Shown here in pieces: positions 21,801 to 30,668 of a DNA stretch of 64,000 nt. Origin of the DNA: Panicum virgatum. Its lineage: Eukaryota > Streptophyta > Magnoliopsida > Poales > Poaceae. The position numbers and the translations under genes are program-made. Where the stretch lies: the NCBI RefSeq assembly GCF_016808335.1, contig NC_053139.1, positions 20,336,782-20,400,781 on the forward strand, in the 5' to 3' direction. Numbering within the stretch: position 1 is the stretch's first letter; every line of letters starts with the position of its first letter. The notes beneath the pieces were generated by a model. That model was not told the DNA's origin. It did no database searches and saw nothing but the letters and a program-made list of their open reading frames with translations.

Positions 21801-23542
21801 GTTGTATTTATTTGGAGATGAGAAAAAAAAATGTTCTGCGCTATATTGAACAAGAAACCGGCAGCAACATTTTTTGCATATTCGTGTTATGGTTATTTTC
21901 TTCTACAGCTAATAGTGACATGTAAATATTTTTCTTTCCACTTGCACAAAACTGATGGCTAAATGAATGCTGATTCACCAACTTATACCAAAATTATTGA
22001 ATAATAAAATACACATAGAATATTATACAACCAGATAACAGTATTTAATGCACTGCTAGTAAATGAGAACAGTGAAGGACAACAAACCTGGCAGGATGCA
22101 AGGCTATGTTTACAGTCCTGCAAACTTCAAAGGGGAAGAATGTTAGTTCCATGTCCATTTATATTATAACAATATAAATGCTTCTATTTGCTAACATAAA
22201 ATCATTGGCTCAAAAGCTCGAACATGAAATGTGATATACCTTTCACGAAGAGACAGAATCATTCCTGTTGCAGCTCCTGGTGCACTTTCCTCGACCTTTG
22301 TCTTTGCCTGCAACACAATTAGAGTTTTAATGCATGGATGATATTGAGGTAGCAAATTTGTTAAAAAATGAAATATACTGATTAAGTATCATCTTAACTA
22401 TTTGGAAGCAACTTCATTTCCACACTAAACCTTACCAAAGCACAATCAGAGCAATATTTAAAGTGATCTTTTTAGCATACGAGTTTTCCAGCCCCAGCTG
22501 TTGGTCAAAATCACAGAATCTTATGTCTTCCACAGTAATCATGTAACAGATCCAATACATGGTTAAAAAGAAGTGCTATTTTCTTGCTAACTGCATCACA
22601 TGGAACCTGTATAACACAGTATATGATTCTACTTCATACTCAAACCTATGATATACCATATTTCTATTATACTACAAACTATTTGGCCTTGTAATGCATA
22701 TCTGATAGTAAAACAGCCATAGAATCTCATTCCATGGAACAAAGTTTCAGTGCCCAGGATTTTTACTAGGCCAAGATGCAAGTTTTTGGTTTCTTACCTG
22801 GCCTTTCTGGTTTAACTACTTCAAAGGGCAAGTCACATTGGTTCTACCACACAATCAATCAGTTCCTTGCCCCTAACTTGGTGAGTCAAGGCTAACAATC
22901 CTAACATGCCCTGAACAGCTAACCATTTTTCACTTAATATAATGTTGCAAAGCACAAGCCTATTTAAAGGTAATATCTGGGATGCATCTGAAGTCTATTA
23001 TCCGGTAGTAGATGTGGGCATGAGGGTATAAGTTGGGCGGGATGGGTCCAAATATACAGAAGAGAACATGTCTTCATCAGTACTTATACAAACAAATCAC
23101 CAACAATTTCGCACCCCTTTTGCTATGGCATCAGAAGAAGAAGCAGCTTTCCATGCCCAACATTCCAACTCCTAATTGGTGCAAAACATGAGTGAGAGTA
23201 ATTTCCACAGCAGGTGCTAAGTCTGATGCAAAATTCACTACGAATTTTTCCAGCATTCAAGTAGAAGTTAAATGTTTTCCACTATGCCAAAACAATAGCA
23301 ACACCTAGGACCTAACCTTCTTGGAAGCGAAGACGTCATCGTCGTCATCGTCCAGATCGCCGAACGGCCTCTTCTCGCCTGAAGAGAGAAGCAGCAGCCG
23401 CAACAAGCAAGCAGCATTAACAAACCAAGCTGGATGCGGTGAATCATCACAAGCGAAGAAGCGGCGGACATGCCCCTAAAAAAATCTGCAAAAACCCTAA
23501 AGCAGTATTCGCAGGCCCAAGCATACCTGGATCCGTATTCAT
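13688..23542 (-). CDS. FIP37: FIP37 / WTAP homologue, m6A methyltransferase complex subunit
   Basis: The product is the plant WTAP homologue, a nuclear coiled-coil scaffold that joins MTA, MTB, VIR and HAKAI in the complex writing N6-methyladenosine on mRNA. Joined exons on the minus strand: 23527-23542, 23317-23378, 22240-22307, 22088-22124, 21079-21166, 20935-20999, 20765-20842, 20484-20531, 16541-16594, 15885-16046, 15295-15364, 13953-14008, 13688-13867, totalling 984 bases (327 codons plus stop), in frame throughout and close to Arabidopsis FIP37 length (330). Signature segments are FGDLDDDDDDVFASKK, MILSLRESLQDCKHSLASCQ, KREQEIAELKSAVRDLKTQL, RRLLLDPAIHEEFTRLKNLV, GKMLMAKCRTLQEENEEIGA and HMDGVTNDVERSNEM. 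All introns are GT-AG except intron 9, which starts GC. Intron 8 (3.9 kb) holds several transposons. The start chosen is the ATG giving MNTDPG; the frame stays open upstream. Confidence 0.93.
14093..14286. repeat. 97-bp tandem duplication in FIP37 intron 12-11 region
   Basis: Two adjacent units, 14093-14189 and 14190-14286, about 95% identical, starting AAGTTGT and containing GGTACCAGAGTAAACGG. It lies between coding exons 11 and 12 and does not touch a splice site. Confidence 0.9.
14589..14863 (-). mobile_element. tRNA-derived SINE with 11-bp TSD, in a FIP37 intron
   Basis: TCAAATAAAAT occurs at 14589-14599 and 14853-14863 as the target duplication. On the minus strand the element starts near 14847 with GCCTCTAGCTGAGTGGTTC (A-box) followed by CTGGGTTTGACTC (B-box), then a body with GGGAGCGAATTTGG and an end rich in A/T. 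This matches the layout of grass tRNA-derived SINEs transcribed by RNA polymerase III. It is in the same orientation as FIP37. Confidence 0.85.
15599..15648 (-). mobile_element. Ultrashort retroposition scar in FIP37 intron
   Basis: ATGCTTCTAAAGACTTCT at 15599-15616 recurs with one mismatch at 15631-15648. Between them are 14 bases: eight T and CTGAAA. Same architecture as the scar at 4719. Confidence 0.55.
17580..18061 (+). pseudogene. 5' remnant of a hAT transposase gene (start of BED finger)
   Basis: An ATG at 17580 begins a serine-rich peptide, apparently spliced to the frame covering about 17677-17905, which ends in KRKAKSRDPGWQFG. The RDPGW segment is the usual lead-in to the BED zinc finger of plant hAT transposases. 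The rest of the finger, the catalytic domain and the dimerisation domain are missing, so the gene was truncated by internal deletion. Confidence 0.6.
18110..18195. repeat. TG/TA dinucleotide microsatellite
   Basis: A (TG)n run followed by interrupted (TA)n runs inside the hAT element. No further function is supported. Confidence 0.8.
18461..18854. repeat. Long CCCT/CT polypyrimidine tract (G-rich in the FIP37 pre-mRNA)
   Basis: 394 bases made almost only of C and T, mostly (CCCT)n and C-runs, ending in (CT)n. It lies in FIP37 intron 8, so the minus-strand transcript carries repeated GGGA, which can form G-quadruplexes. The open frames across it, such as poly-Pro/Ser/Leu, are composition artefacts. 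Confidence 0.95.
19761..20289 (+). mobile_element. TRIM/SMART-type mini LTR retrotransposon, tandem form with three LTRs
   Basis: Three near-identical LTR copies at 19766-19851, 19983-20067 and 20198-20284 (about 86 bp, starting TGTTGGACTGAGG) are separated by two internal segments of about 130 bp. Each internal segment begins with a primer binding site for initiator tRNA-Met: TGGTACCAAAGC in the first, the exact TGGTATCAGAGC (20068) in the second. Each ends with a polypurine tract GTAGGGGGAA just before the next LTR. CTATG duplicates at 19761-19765 and 20285-20289. There is no coding capacity. The layout matches the very small SMART/TRIM elements of grasses, inserted in FIP37 intron 8. Confidence 0.88.
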
Positions 23543-23867
23543 CTGAACGGAGTCCGGCGCGGGCGGCACTCCTTTGGCCGGCCGCGTGCCTGTGCGGCGT
23601 CCGGCCCCGAGGAGGAGGGGCGGACGACCGAGCGCAGGTGGCGGGCGGAGGCGGCCGGACCCGAGGAGGGGGCGAGCAGTGGGAGGGGAAGAGGCCGGAG
23701 GCTTGAGGGACGAGAAGAGCGGAGCAGCCCGCGGACAGGCCGGGCCGGTTGCAGCTTGCGGGCGCGGGGCGGGGGGCCAGGGGCGACGGCCGCTGGGGGA
23801 GTGGAGCGTGGGGCCAGGGTTCGACGGCCTCCTCTTGGTTCGCTTTTTCACACACTGGACGATCAGC

Positions 23868-23875
23868 TAGGGTTT
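23868..23875 (-). promoter_or_regulatory. Telo-box (AAACCCTA) upstream of FIP37
   Basis: AAACCCTA on the minus strand, about 325 bases before the chosen ATG. Telo-boxes are common in promoters and leaders of plant housekeeping and translation genes. The 23543-23860 interval is GC-rich, as in many grass 5' UTRs. Confidence 0.45.
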
Positions 23876-24065
23876 TGATGGTGTACCCAAATATAGATAT
23901 AGATATGCCAATCAGTTTTACTAAAATCTAGGCAAGTCATTTGATTATATAGTCTATTTTTAAATTCCAATCAAATAAGTTTAAAAAATTATGGATGTGC
24001 CGACGTTTCGTGCCCACGTTTTGGTAGCCAACCAAGCAGATCCTATCTAATGGTAATTGATGCAA

Positions 24066-24120
24066 CTGGCTACAACTGTACACTCGTCGCAAAAAAAAAA
24101 AAAAAACTTGCTACAACTGT
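24066..24120 (+). mobile_element. Short poly(A)-tailed retroposition scar
   Basis: CTGGCTACAACTGT (24066-24079) recurs as CTTGCTACAACTGT (24107-24120). Between them lie ACACTCGTCGC and sixteen A. This fits a 5'-truncated LINE or SINE in plus orientation with a 14-bp target duplication carrying one mismatch. Confidence 0.5.
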
Positions 24121-24475
24121 GTAGGTCTACAGCTGCCTGGCAGCACACAGACACCTCGGCGCTGAAATTGGATTCCGGAGTGCATGCTCGAGTCGTTGGA
24201 GCTGACGGGCTGCTGCAGCAATGGCTAACAAACACTCACTAATTTGCTTTGATTTTTACATTTGAGGTAGCTTAATGGATACTCGCGGTAAGAATATTTA
24301 TCGTGGGTAAAATTTTGTACCGCGGATAATGATTTATACCCACCATTCCTATTTGCTACCGGTCTTCCTCATTAAAAAATAAAACTGCAAATCCATGTGT
24401 GTTTATGTGGGAAGATCGTGCTACAGACCAGTTTGGGCCACCTCTGACAATGTGTGGGCTGACCTGAAATAGTTT

Positions 24476-24830
24476 GGTCATGTTTAGTTCCCACCCTATA
24501 AACCCCGTAAACGCAAAAAAATCATCACATCGAATGTTTTGACACATGCATGGATTACTAAATAAAGTCTAATTACAAAACTTTTTTCATAAATGGGCTG
24601 TAAATCGCGAGACGAATCTAATGAGCCTAAGCCTACTTAATTCATGATCTGCAACAGTGATGCTACAGTAACCGTCCGCTAAATATTGATTAATCATAAA
24701 TTAATTAGCATCATTAGATTCGTCTCGCGATTTACAACCCATCTATATAAAAAATTTTGTAAATAGGCTTTATTTAGTACTTCAAATTAATAAGATTACA
24801 ACGAAAAAAATTTTGCGCTCGAACCTTTGT
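24476..24830. mobile_element. Foldback MITE
   Basis: Two arms of about 70 bp (24557-24627 and 24711-24780) are inverted copies; each includes GTAAATCGCGAGACGAATCT or its complement. The motif is common in grass MITEs found near genes. The outer ends are less clear: GTTTAGTTCCCACC near 24483 resembles a terminal motif, but I could not define the target duplication. Confidence 0.75.
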
Positions 24831-25188
24831 CTGGCCGGCCACAATGTGCAAGTGAAGCCAACAAATATTGGGCCCCACTCAGCAGAAGCAAGCATCGACT
24901 ATCTATGGCTGCAGTGCGGAGAAAATCTGGCATCACTGCTATCTTGACATACGGACCCACAACGAAGTAAAATATGGTCTCTTTACTGTTGTGACGTCCG
25001 TGAGCTCCGAGACGCAAGACTGAATCCAGAGTGCAAAGAATCATTGTTTAATAACAGGGCACCGGTGCAAGTAGTTGGCCGCTCCATCTTTTTTGGGCTT
25101 CACTTGGATTTAGCTTCGCTCGCTGCAGTGTGTGGAGTGACTCTTAAATCTTCTCTCACCTATTTGGGCATCACTCAAAGCATACATT
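24831..25188. other. Intergenic, nothing recognised
   Basis: Short ORFs without motifs; no repeat structure seen. Confidence 0.4.
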
Positions 25189-25364
25189 GTGGAGGGCCTC
25201 AGGAACGCAACTGATGCTTATACTGTTACAGTTGATCTTTTGGATGAATTGATTTCTGTTTTCCAGATGTGCTATCTGGTCATGAATGGTGGAAGTTGTA
25301 ATTCCAGTAGTAGCACCACTAGTGGCGGGATCATTCAAGTATACTATTTCAAGTTGTGTCGCTC
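25189..25364 (+). other. Possible host exon remnant cut by a retroposon
   Basis: An open frame starts ATTGTGGAGGGCCTC... and reads DLLDELISVFQMCYLVMNGG before it enters the retroposon at 25359. It contains a plausible acceptor TTTTCCAG near 25262. I do not recognise the protein. Coding-like wording with no transposon motif suggests a fragment of a host gene, but it could be chance. Confidence 0.25.
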
Positions 25365-26746
25365 CCCAGGGGTGACACGGGCGGCTCCAACCCTAGCGCC
25401 GCCTCCCCAGGCGCGCGGTCGTCAGAGCTGGTTGCAGGAAGGCCGTGCGGCAGCAAGGATGGAGGCGGCGGGACCTTTTCTCCGATCTGAAGTTGCCTAT
25501 CCGAGTTGCGGTGGCTCTCCCCCGGTGTCGTGGGCCTCAGCCATGCCGCTGCTTGGGCTCGCCCTCTGCAGTCGGCACGCCGCGCCCAAGCGCGGGTGGG
25601 CGCTCGCTCGCCCGCCCGAGCGTGGGATGGTGCTCGTCTGGCCCGCGCCGTCGCCTAAGCGGACCACCGCCGGCCTCCGTTGGCCTGCGCTGACGCCTAA
25701 GGGCGAGGGCGGGGCCTCTCCTTTCTGCTCAGTAGCTTCGTGGTCGTGGGTGTGCGTCGGGCAGTGATTCTTCGTGGCGGCCGATGGCCGGATCCGGGGC
25801 GTGGTGGTGGATCTGGGGCAGTGGGAGGCGGCTTGGTGGTTGTGCCTGGGGAGGGGCATCATGCGATGCTCTTGGCTGCCGATTCACCTTCCCCCCGGAT
25901 CCGATTCTTGCTTCCCGCGCCAGCAACTACCGCCGGGGTGCTTGCTAAGTCGGCATATGGTCGGCGCTAGCATTGTGGATGGCAGTGCGCCACCAAATAT
26001 GGGGTGTAGGTGGAGCACGGCGATGCCGGTTGCGTAGGACGGAGCCGGTGGCCGTCATTGCCTCCCTTGGCTCCCTTTCATGGTGGCCGTGAGTGAGATC
26101 AGCGGCTTGCTCCACTCCCCAACTCGGTTCGGCCGGTGGAGTTTTGATGGCCGTCTTTTGGCTCGTGGTGGTAATGATGTTTTCTTGCAGGAGTTTCGGG
26201 CGAAAGACCTACCTGACATATGCGTCGGGTCAACACCGGCGGCACTGTATAGGCATCGTTTTTCTTCCTTTGAGGTGTTGTTGTGATGCTTTCTGGAAAG
26301 GTTAGCAGTTCTCTTGGTGAAAATCTAACTCTGGTTTGTCGGATGGGCGACGACGGCGTTTTCAACATCGTGTTCTCCTTGGAGGCGTCGTCCTGGAGTT
26401 CTGGGTACCTAAACTTATTACCTAGGCGGAGTCTATCTATCTGGTCTCTACGTGGAAGGATTTTGCGAACAACGGAAGATTCCAGCATCAAGTTTCTAAG
26501 CAGACAAGAGATGTGTTGAATTAGTGCGACACAAAGTTTTTGCAGGATCAGACATGAACGAAGAAGAAAATTGAAGCGTAGTCTTCTAGCTTTCTTTCTT
26601 TATTTTATAACTTTCTTGTGCTTTTTCCCCCTCATTTTGAGGTTTAGAGCCTAAAAGCTATTGTAGTTTTGGTTGTAGACATTCACTTATGAATGTTTAA
26701 GGCTGGAATTTCCCTTAATCTAAAAAAAATACTATTTCAAGTTGTG
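25341..26746 (+). mobile_element. LINE-type retroposon, non-autonomous, 18-bp TSD
   Basis: ATACTATTTCAAGTTGTG occurs perfectly at 25341-25358 and 26729-26746. The inserted DNA (25359-26728) starts TCGCTCCCCAGGGG with a GC-rich L1-like 5' region and ends TTAATCTAAAAAAA, a short poly(A) tail abutting the repeat. No endonuclease or reverse transcriptase domain is present in the 1.37 kb. It is most simply a LINE with its ORFs deleted or a non-autonomous relative mobilised in trans. Confidence 0.85.
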
Positions 26747-27559
26747 AGTCTTCGTTGATACTATGTTGAATGTGAGCTTGAATTGTAAATTAAAGAAATG
26801 AAAATGCGTTATATGAGGCCAAGGCTACCAACTTTGTGGTGTACTCCAATAACCATTTATCAATAATGTGTTGTTGGAAATACTAATTTTTTGGGCTATT
26901 GGAGAAGGTGCTTTATAGTTCCACAATAATCTTATTTCAACACTGTATGAACTCTTCCTTCAGGGAGTTGGGATAAATTATTGAGATAAAAATAATAATT
27001 ACTAGGAAGGAAAGAGGTACGAGGGTATCGTTGATGAACATCTTTTTGGAATTGTGTTAGCTTATTATTAGAGAAAAGGTGACAGCTGAAGATACTCTTA
27101 TTGTGCAATCAATGAGTTTTTGCCTTGCTCTTTTATCAGTTCGTACAATTGCAGATTCTGTTATAACAAAGCCAGTTGTATGGCCTGTCAGCTATGAATA
27201 TATGTACCGGAGCATGAAAGTTTGACTCTTAGAACTTATGAGTGTTGCAATTTCTGAATCTCTTTGATTGCCCCATGCTCAAATAGGCTGAATCTCAACA
27301 TGCATGTTTCCTAAAACTGCAACTTCCTTGGAAGCCTTTTGAGAAAATCAATAGTGTTGCACAATTTATTAGAAGTTGATATTTTTGCAATTGAAAAAAG
27401 GAGAAACGTATAGAAGTACACCAACGGACACCATCAAGAAATTTCGGGCTACTGATTGCATAACTGTAGGCATGCTTATCCATGTTGTCATAGCAGTTCT
27501 TAACAGCAGCAACCAGACCTGACAGATACATTTTCACAATCAGGCATGACTCTCACAAT
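26747..27559. other. Intergenic, unassigned
   Basis: AT-rich sequence. A minus-strand ORF at 27295-27537 (80 codons) reads AAVKNCYDNMDKHAYSYAI in part but has no recognised domain and no clear splice context. Nothing else is supported. Confidence 0.3.
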
Positions 27560-27564
27560 GAAGC

Positions 27565-27689
27565 TGTTAAGCAATCTATACTAGGCCCATGGCCCATATT
27601 CCTCTCTTGGCCCGTATGGCCACTATTGTACATATCCACATCAAGGACTCTTGCCTGACCAGACTTGGTCATCTTCTCCACAGGTAACA
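27565..27689 (+). repeat. Copia 5' LTR
   Basis: 125 bp, TG...CA ends, matching the copy at 51099-51225. The sequence just inside (27690 on) is only a degenerate match to the tRNA-Met primer site. Confidence 0.9.
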
Positions 27690-28123
27690 TGAAATCAAAG
27701 ATGTTCTAGGGTTAGGGTGAGGAGCGTCACCTCCACATCCACCCATTTTTTTTCGGCCGCCGCACATCCGCCAGCTCTGGCTGCCGCGCGTCCGCCTTTC
27801 ACTCCATCGCCGTCCGTTTGATGCCTGTCACGGCCCGTCCCCGCACCGCTGTTGCTGCGCCCCTCCGCCGCTCGTCGCGGCTTGTCCCCGTGGCACCTGT
27901 CCACCCATCGCGACCAGCCCTTGCGGCCTCGTGCCGCCCATTGCTTGCCGCGCCCCTCCGTTGGCCATCGCGGCTGCTTGTTGGGGCCCCTACGGCTCTT
28001 CTGGATCTCTTCCCAGTCATCCACCTGGGCTGCTCTATTTTGGTGCTGCTCTGCTCTGGTGCTGCCCTGTGGATTTGTCTGCTGCTTGGTGCTTCGTTTA
28101 ATTCAGTTCTTGCAATCTTTGCC

Positions 28124-28846
28124 ATGGCTCAGACCAATTCCATTATTATTAATATCACTCTTGATCGTTCCAATTATCCGGAGTGGTCCTTTTGTGTTGA
28201 AACTGCTTTGAGAGGTCACGGTCTTTATTATCATCTCACTGATGATCCACCTAAATCTGATGGCAATAATGCTAGTATTATCACCACATGGCAAATTAAC
28301 GATGGCAAGGTGATGGCTGCCATGATTAATAGCACTAAGCAGTCAATGATTATGAGTCTCAGAAATATGGTCTGCCCTCAAGCAGTGTTATGTTCAGGAC
28401 AGTGGTGCTCTTCTCCATAATCTCATGCAGCAAATTCATGTCATTGAGCAAAGTCATATGTCAATTGATGACTATTATTCTGCTTATGATCGTTTGATGG
28501 GCTCATTGACTTCCATGGTGAATGAGTGCACAACAGCTGGCTGCCTAGCCCACAAATTTATTAAAAAAATTCTGACATATCGCTTTGTCAAGGGAGTGAA
28601 GCCACAATTTGATTCCATTCATACTCGACTATTTCATAATTCTTCTACACTCACTATGGACCAAGCCTTGGCTGAATCACTTGCTAAAGAGACACGTCTG
28701 TAGTCTATATCTTCTTTCTCTCCGGTGACAACGCCTCATAATGTGTTTGCAGCTTCTTAGCGGGTCACTGTACCTAGAGGTACCACTTCAGAGCCATGTA
28801 AGCATTGTGGCAAAACTACTCATATATCAACAAATTGCTTTTTGGC
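28124..28846 (+). pseudogene. Copia gag with zinc knuckle
   Basis: The nucleocapsid/capsid precursor of the copia element. The ATG at 28124 opens a UBN2/gag-like sequence with LDRSNYPEWS near the start. A frame change near 28400 moves reading to 28425-28703, and TAG stops lie at 28701 and 28758. A CCHC zinc knuckle CKHCGKTTHISTNC follows at about 28798-28840. Order and length fit copia gag, but the frame is broken and no functional protein is expected. Confidence 0.8.
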
Positions 28847-28849
28847 ACA

Positions 28850-30668
28850 TCTAGAGAAATTAGCTTAGTATCATGCTCGCCGAGCTTCCCATGCTGCTCG
28901 TGGCCATTACTTCTTCCACTACTCGAGATGGGTATGTTTCTATTGCTGCTGCTTCATCTGTTGTTGCCTTTCAGCCAGCTTGGGTTCTTGATTCTGGTGC
29001 CTCTTACCATGTAACATCTGATCAGTCCTAGTTGGTTATCTGCAAGCCAATCACTGATGGTGCATCTATTCAGACAGCTGATGGTACACATTGTTATATT
29101 ACTCATCGGGGTTCTCTTTATAATACCAACTTTTCTGTACATGATGTCTCATTTGTACCTCAGTTGTCCATGAATCTTCTTTTAGCGGGCCAACTTGCTG
29201 ATCATAATTGTTTTATTGGATTTGATTACTCATCTTGCTTTATTCAGGATCGTCAAAGCGGGGTTGTGATTGGGACTGGCCATCGCCGTGGAGGTTCTCC
29301 TAGACTATACATTTTGGACACCTTGCGTCTTCCTTCTTCTGCCGCCCGGGTGTCTTCTGTTTCGTCATCATCTCCATCATCCTTCGCGAAGTTGCATCAT
29401 CGTCTTCATCATCTCAGTGGGTCTCATTTGTCTACACTAGCACAGCAGGGCTATTTAGGTCATACATCTGTCGAGTCTAACTTTCATTGTAAGGATTGTA
29501 AGCTTGGAAAACAGATTCAGCTTCCCTATCCTTCTAGTGTCTCTCACTCTGCCAAACTCTTTGACCTTATTCACTCAGATGTATGGGCCCTGCTCCTTTT
29601 GCTACTAAAGGTGGCCATAAGTATTATGTTATCTTTGTTGATGATCATTCTCGCTATACTTGGCTTTACTTTATGAAACACCGATCCCAGCTATGTTCTA
29701 TTTATCAGTCTTTTACTCAAATAGTTCATACTCAATTTTCCATCTCCATTAAAATTTTTCATTCCGACTCTGGTGGAGAATATTTGTCTGATTCTGATCT
29801 CTGAAGGTACTCTTCCCCAGCTTTCATGTCCTGGAGCTCACCCTCAAAATGGTGTAGCCGAACGCAAACATCGTCACATCATTGAAACTATTCAGATTCT
29901 TCTCATTACTTCCTTTGTTCCTTCTCACTTTTGGGGAGAAGCAGTTTCGACATTTGTTTATCTTATCAACAGACAACCATCATCCAAACTCTCTGGTAAG
30001 TCTCCTGGTGAAGTTCTTTTTGGCACTCCTCCTCGCTATGATCATCTTCGGGTTTTTGGATGTACCTGCTATGTTTTGCTTGCACCTCATGAGTGCACTA
30101 AGTTGACAGCTCAATCGGCTGAATGTGTTTTTTGGGGTATAGTCCTGAACATAAGGGTTATCGTTGTTATGATCCTTCCACTCGTCGCATGCGTATCTCT
30201 CGTGATGTGACATTTGTTGAGGATTGTCCTTTCTTCTACAACTCTTCTACCCATTCATCCACTTCTTCTACAGAGTCGGCGTCTTTTATTTACCTTCCTC
30301 CTATTTTGTCTAGTGGTGATGTGCCTTCGCCTACACCATCTCCTCCCGATGACTCACCACCAATCCCCTCTCCTCAGTCTCCACCACCTAGGCCACCATC
30401 TCCTCATGATGACTAGCCACCAATCCCCTCTCCTCGGACTGCACCACCTAGGCCTCCACCATGTAAACCACCTATCACACGTGTTTACACTCGTCGTTCT
30501 ACCAATCCTCTAGAGCCTCCATCTAGTCCTCATTCCTCGACCAGTCCTGATGCTCCTGTTTTGGTTGATTCTCATGCTCCTGATGAGTCACAAGTTGGAC
30601 AGAGCTACAATCTGCGTGATCGCACCACTATTCAGCCACCTGATAAATTGGGATTTCTACGTGCAAGT
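28850..30668 (+). pseudogene. Copia protease and integrase
   Basis: The protease active site AWVLDSGASYH is at about 28978-29010. A TAG follows at 29029. The GAG-pre-integrase region includes LHHRLHHLSG and CKDCKLGKQ; the integrase core includes DLIHSDVWGPAP, FVDDHSRYTW and [12 protein letters not shown], then [11 protein letters not shown] with the third acidic residue. The frame changes at about 29590, 29800 and 30120. After a proline-rich linker (30300-30440) the sequence reaches SYNLRDRTT and is cut at 30668 by a solo LTR. Confidence 0.85.

Noticed and set aside
23268..23855. 195-codon minus-strand ORF over the FIP37 5' end
   Set aside because: It reads through the first intron of FIP37 in another frame and has no domain; the exons that fit FIP37 use a different frame.
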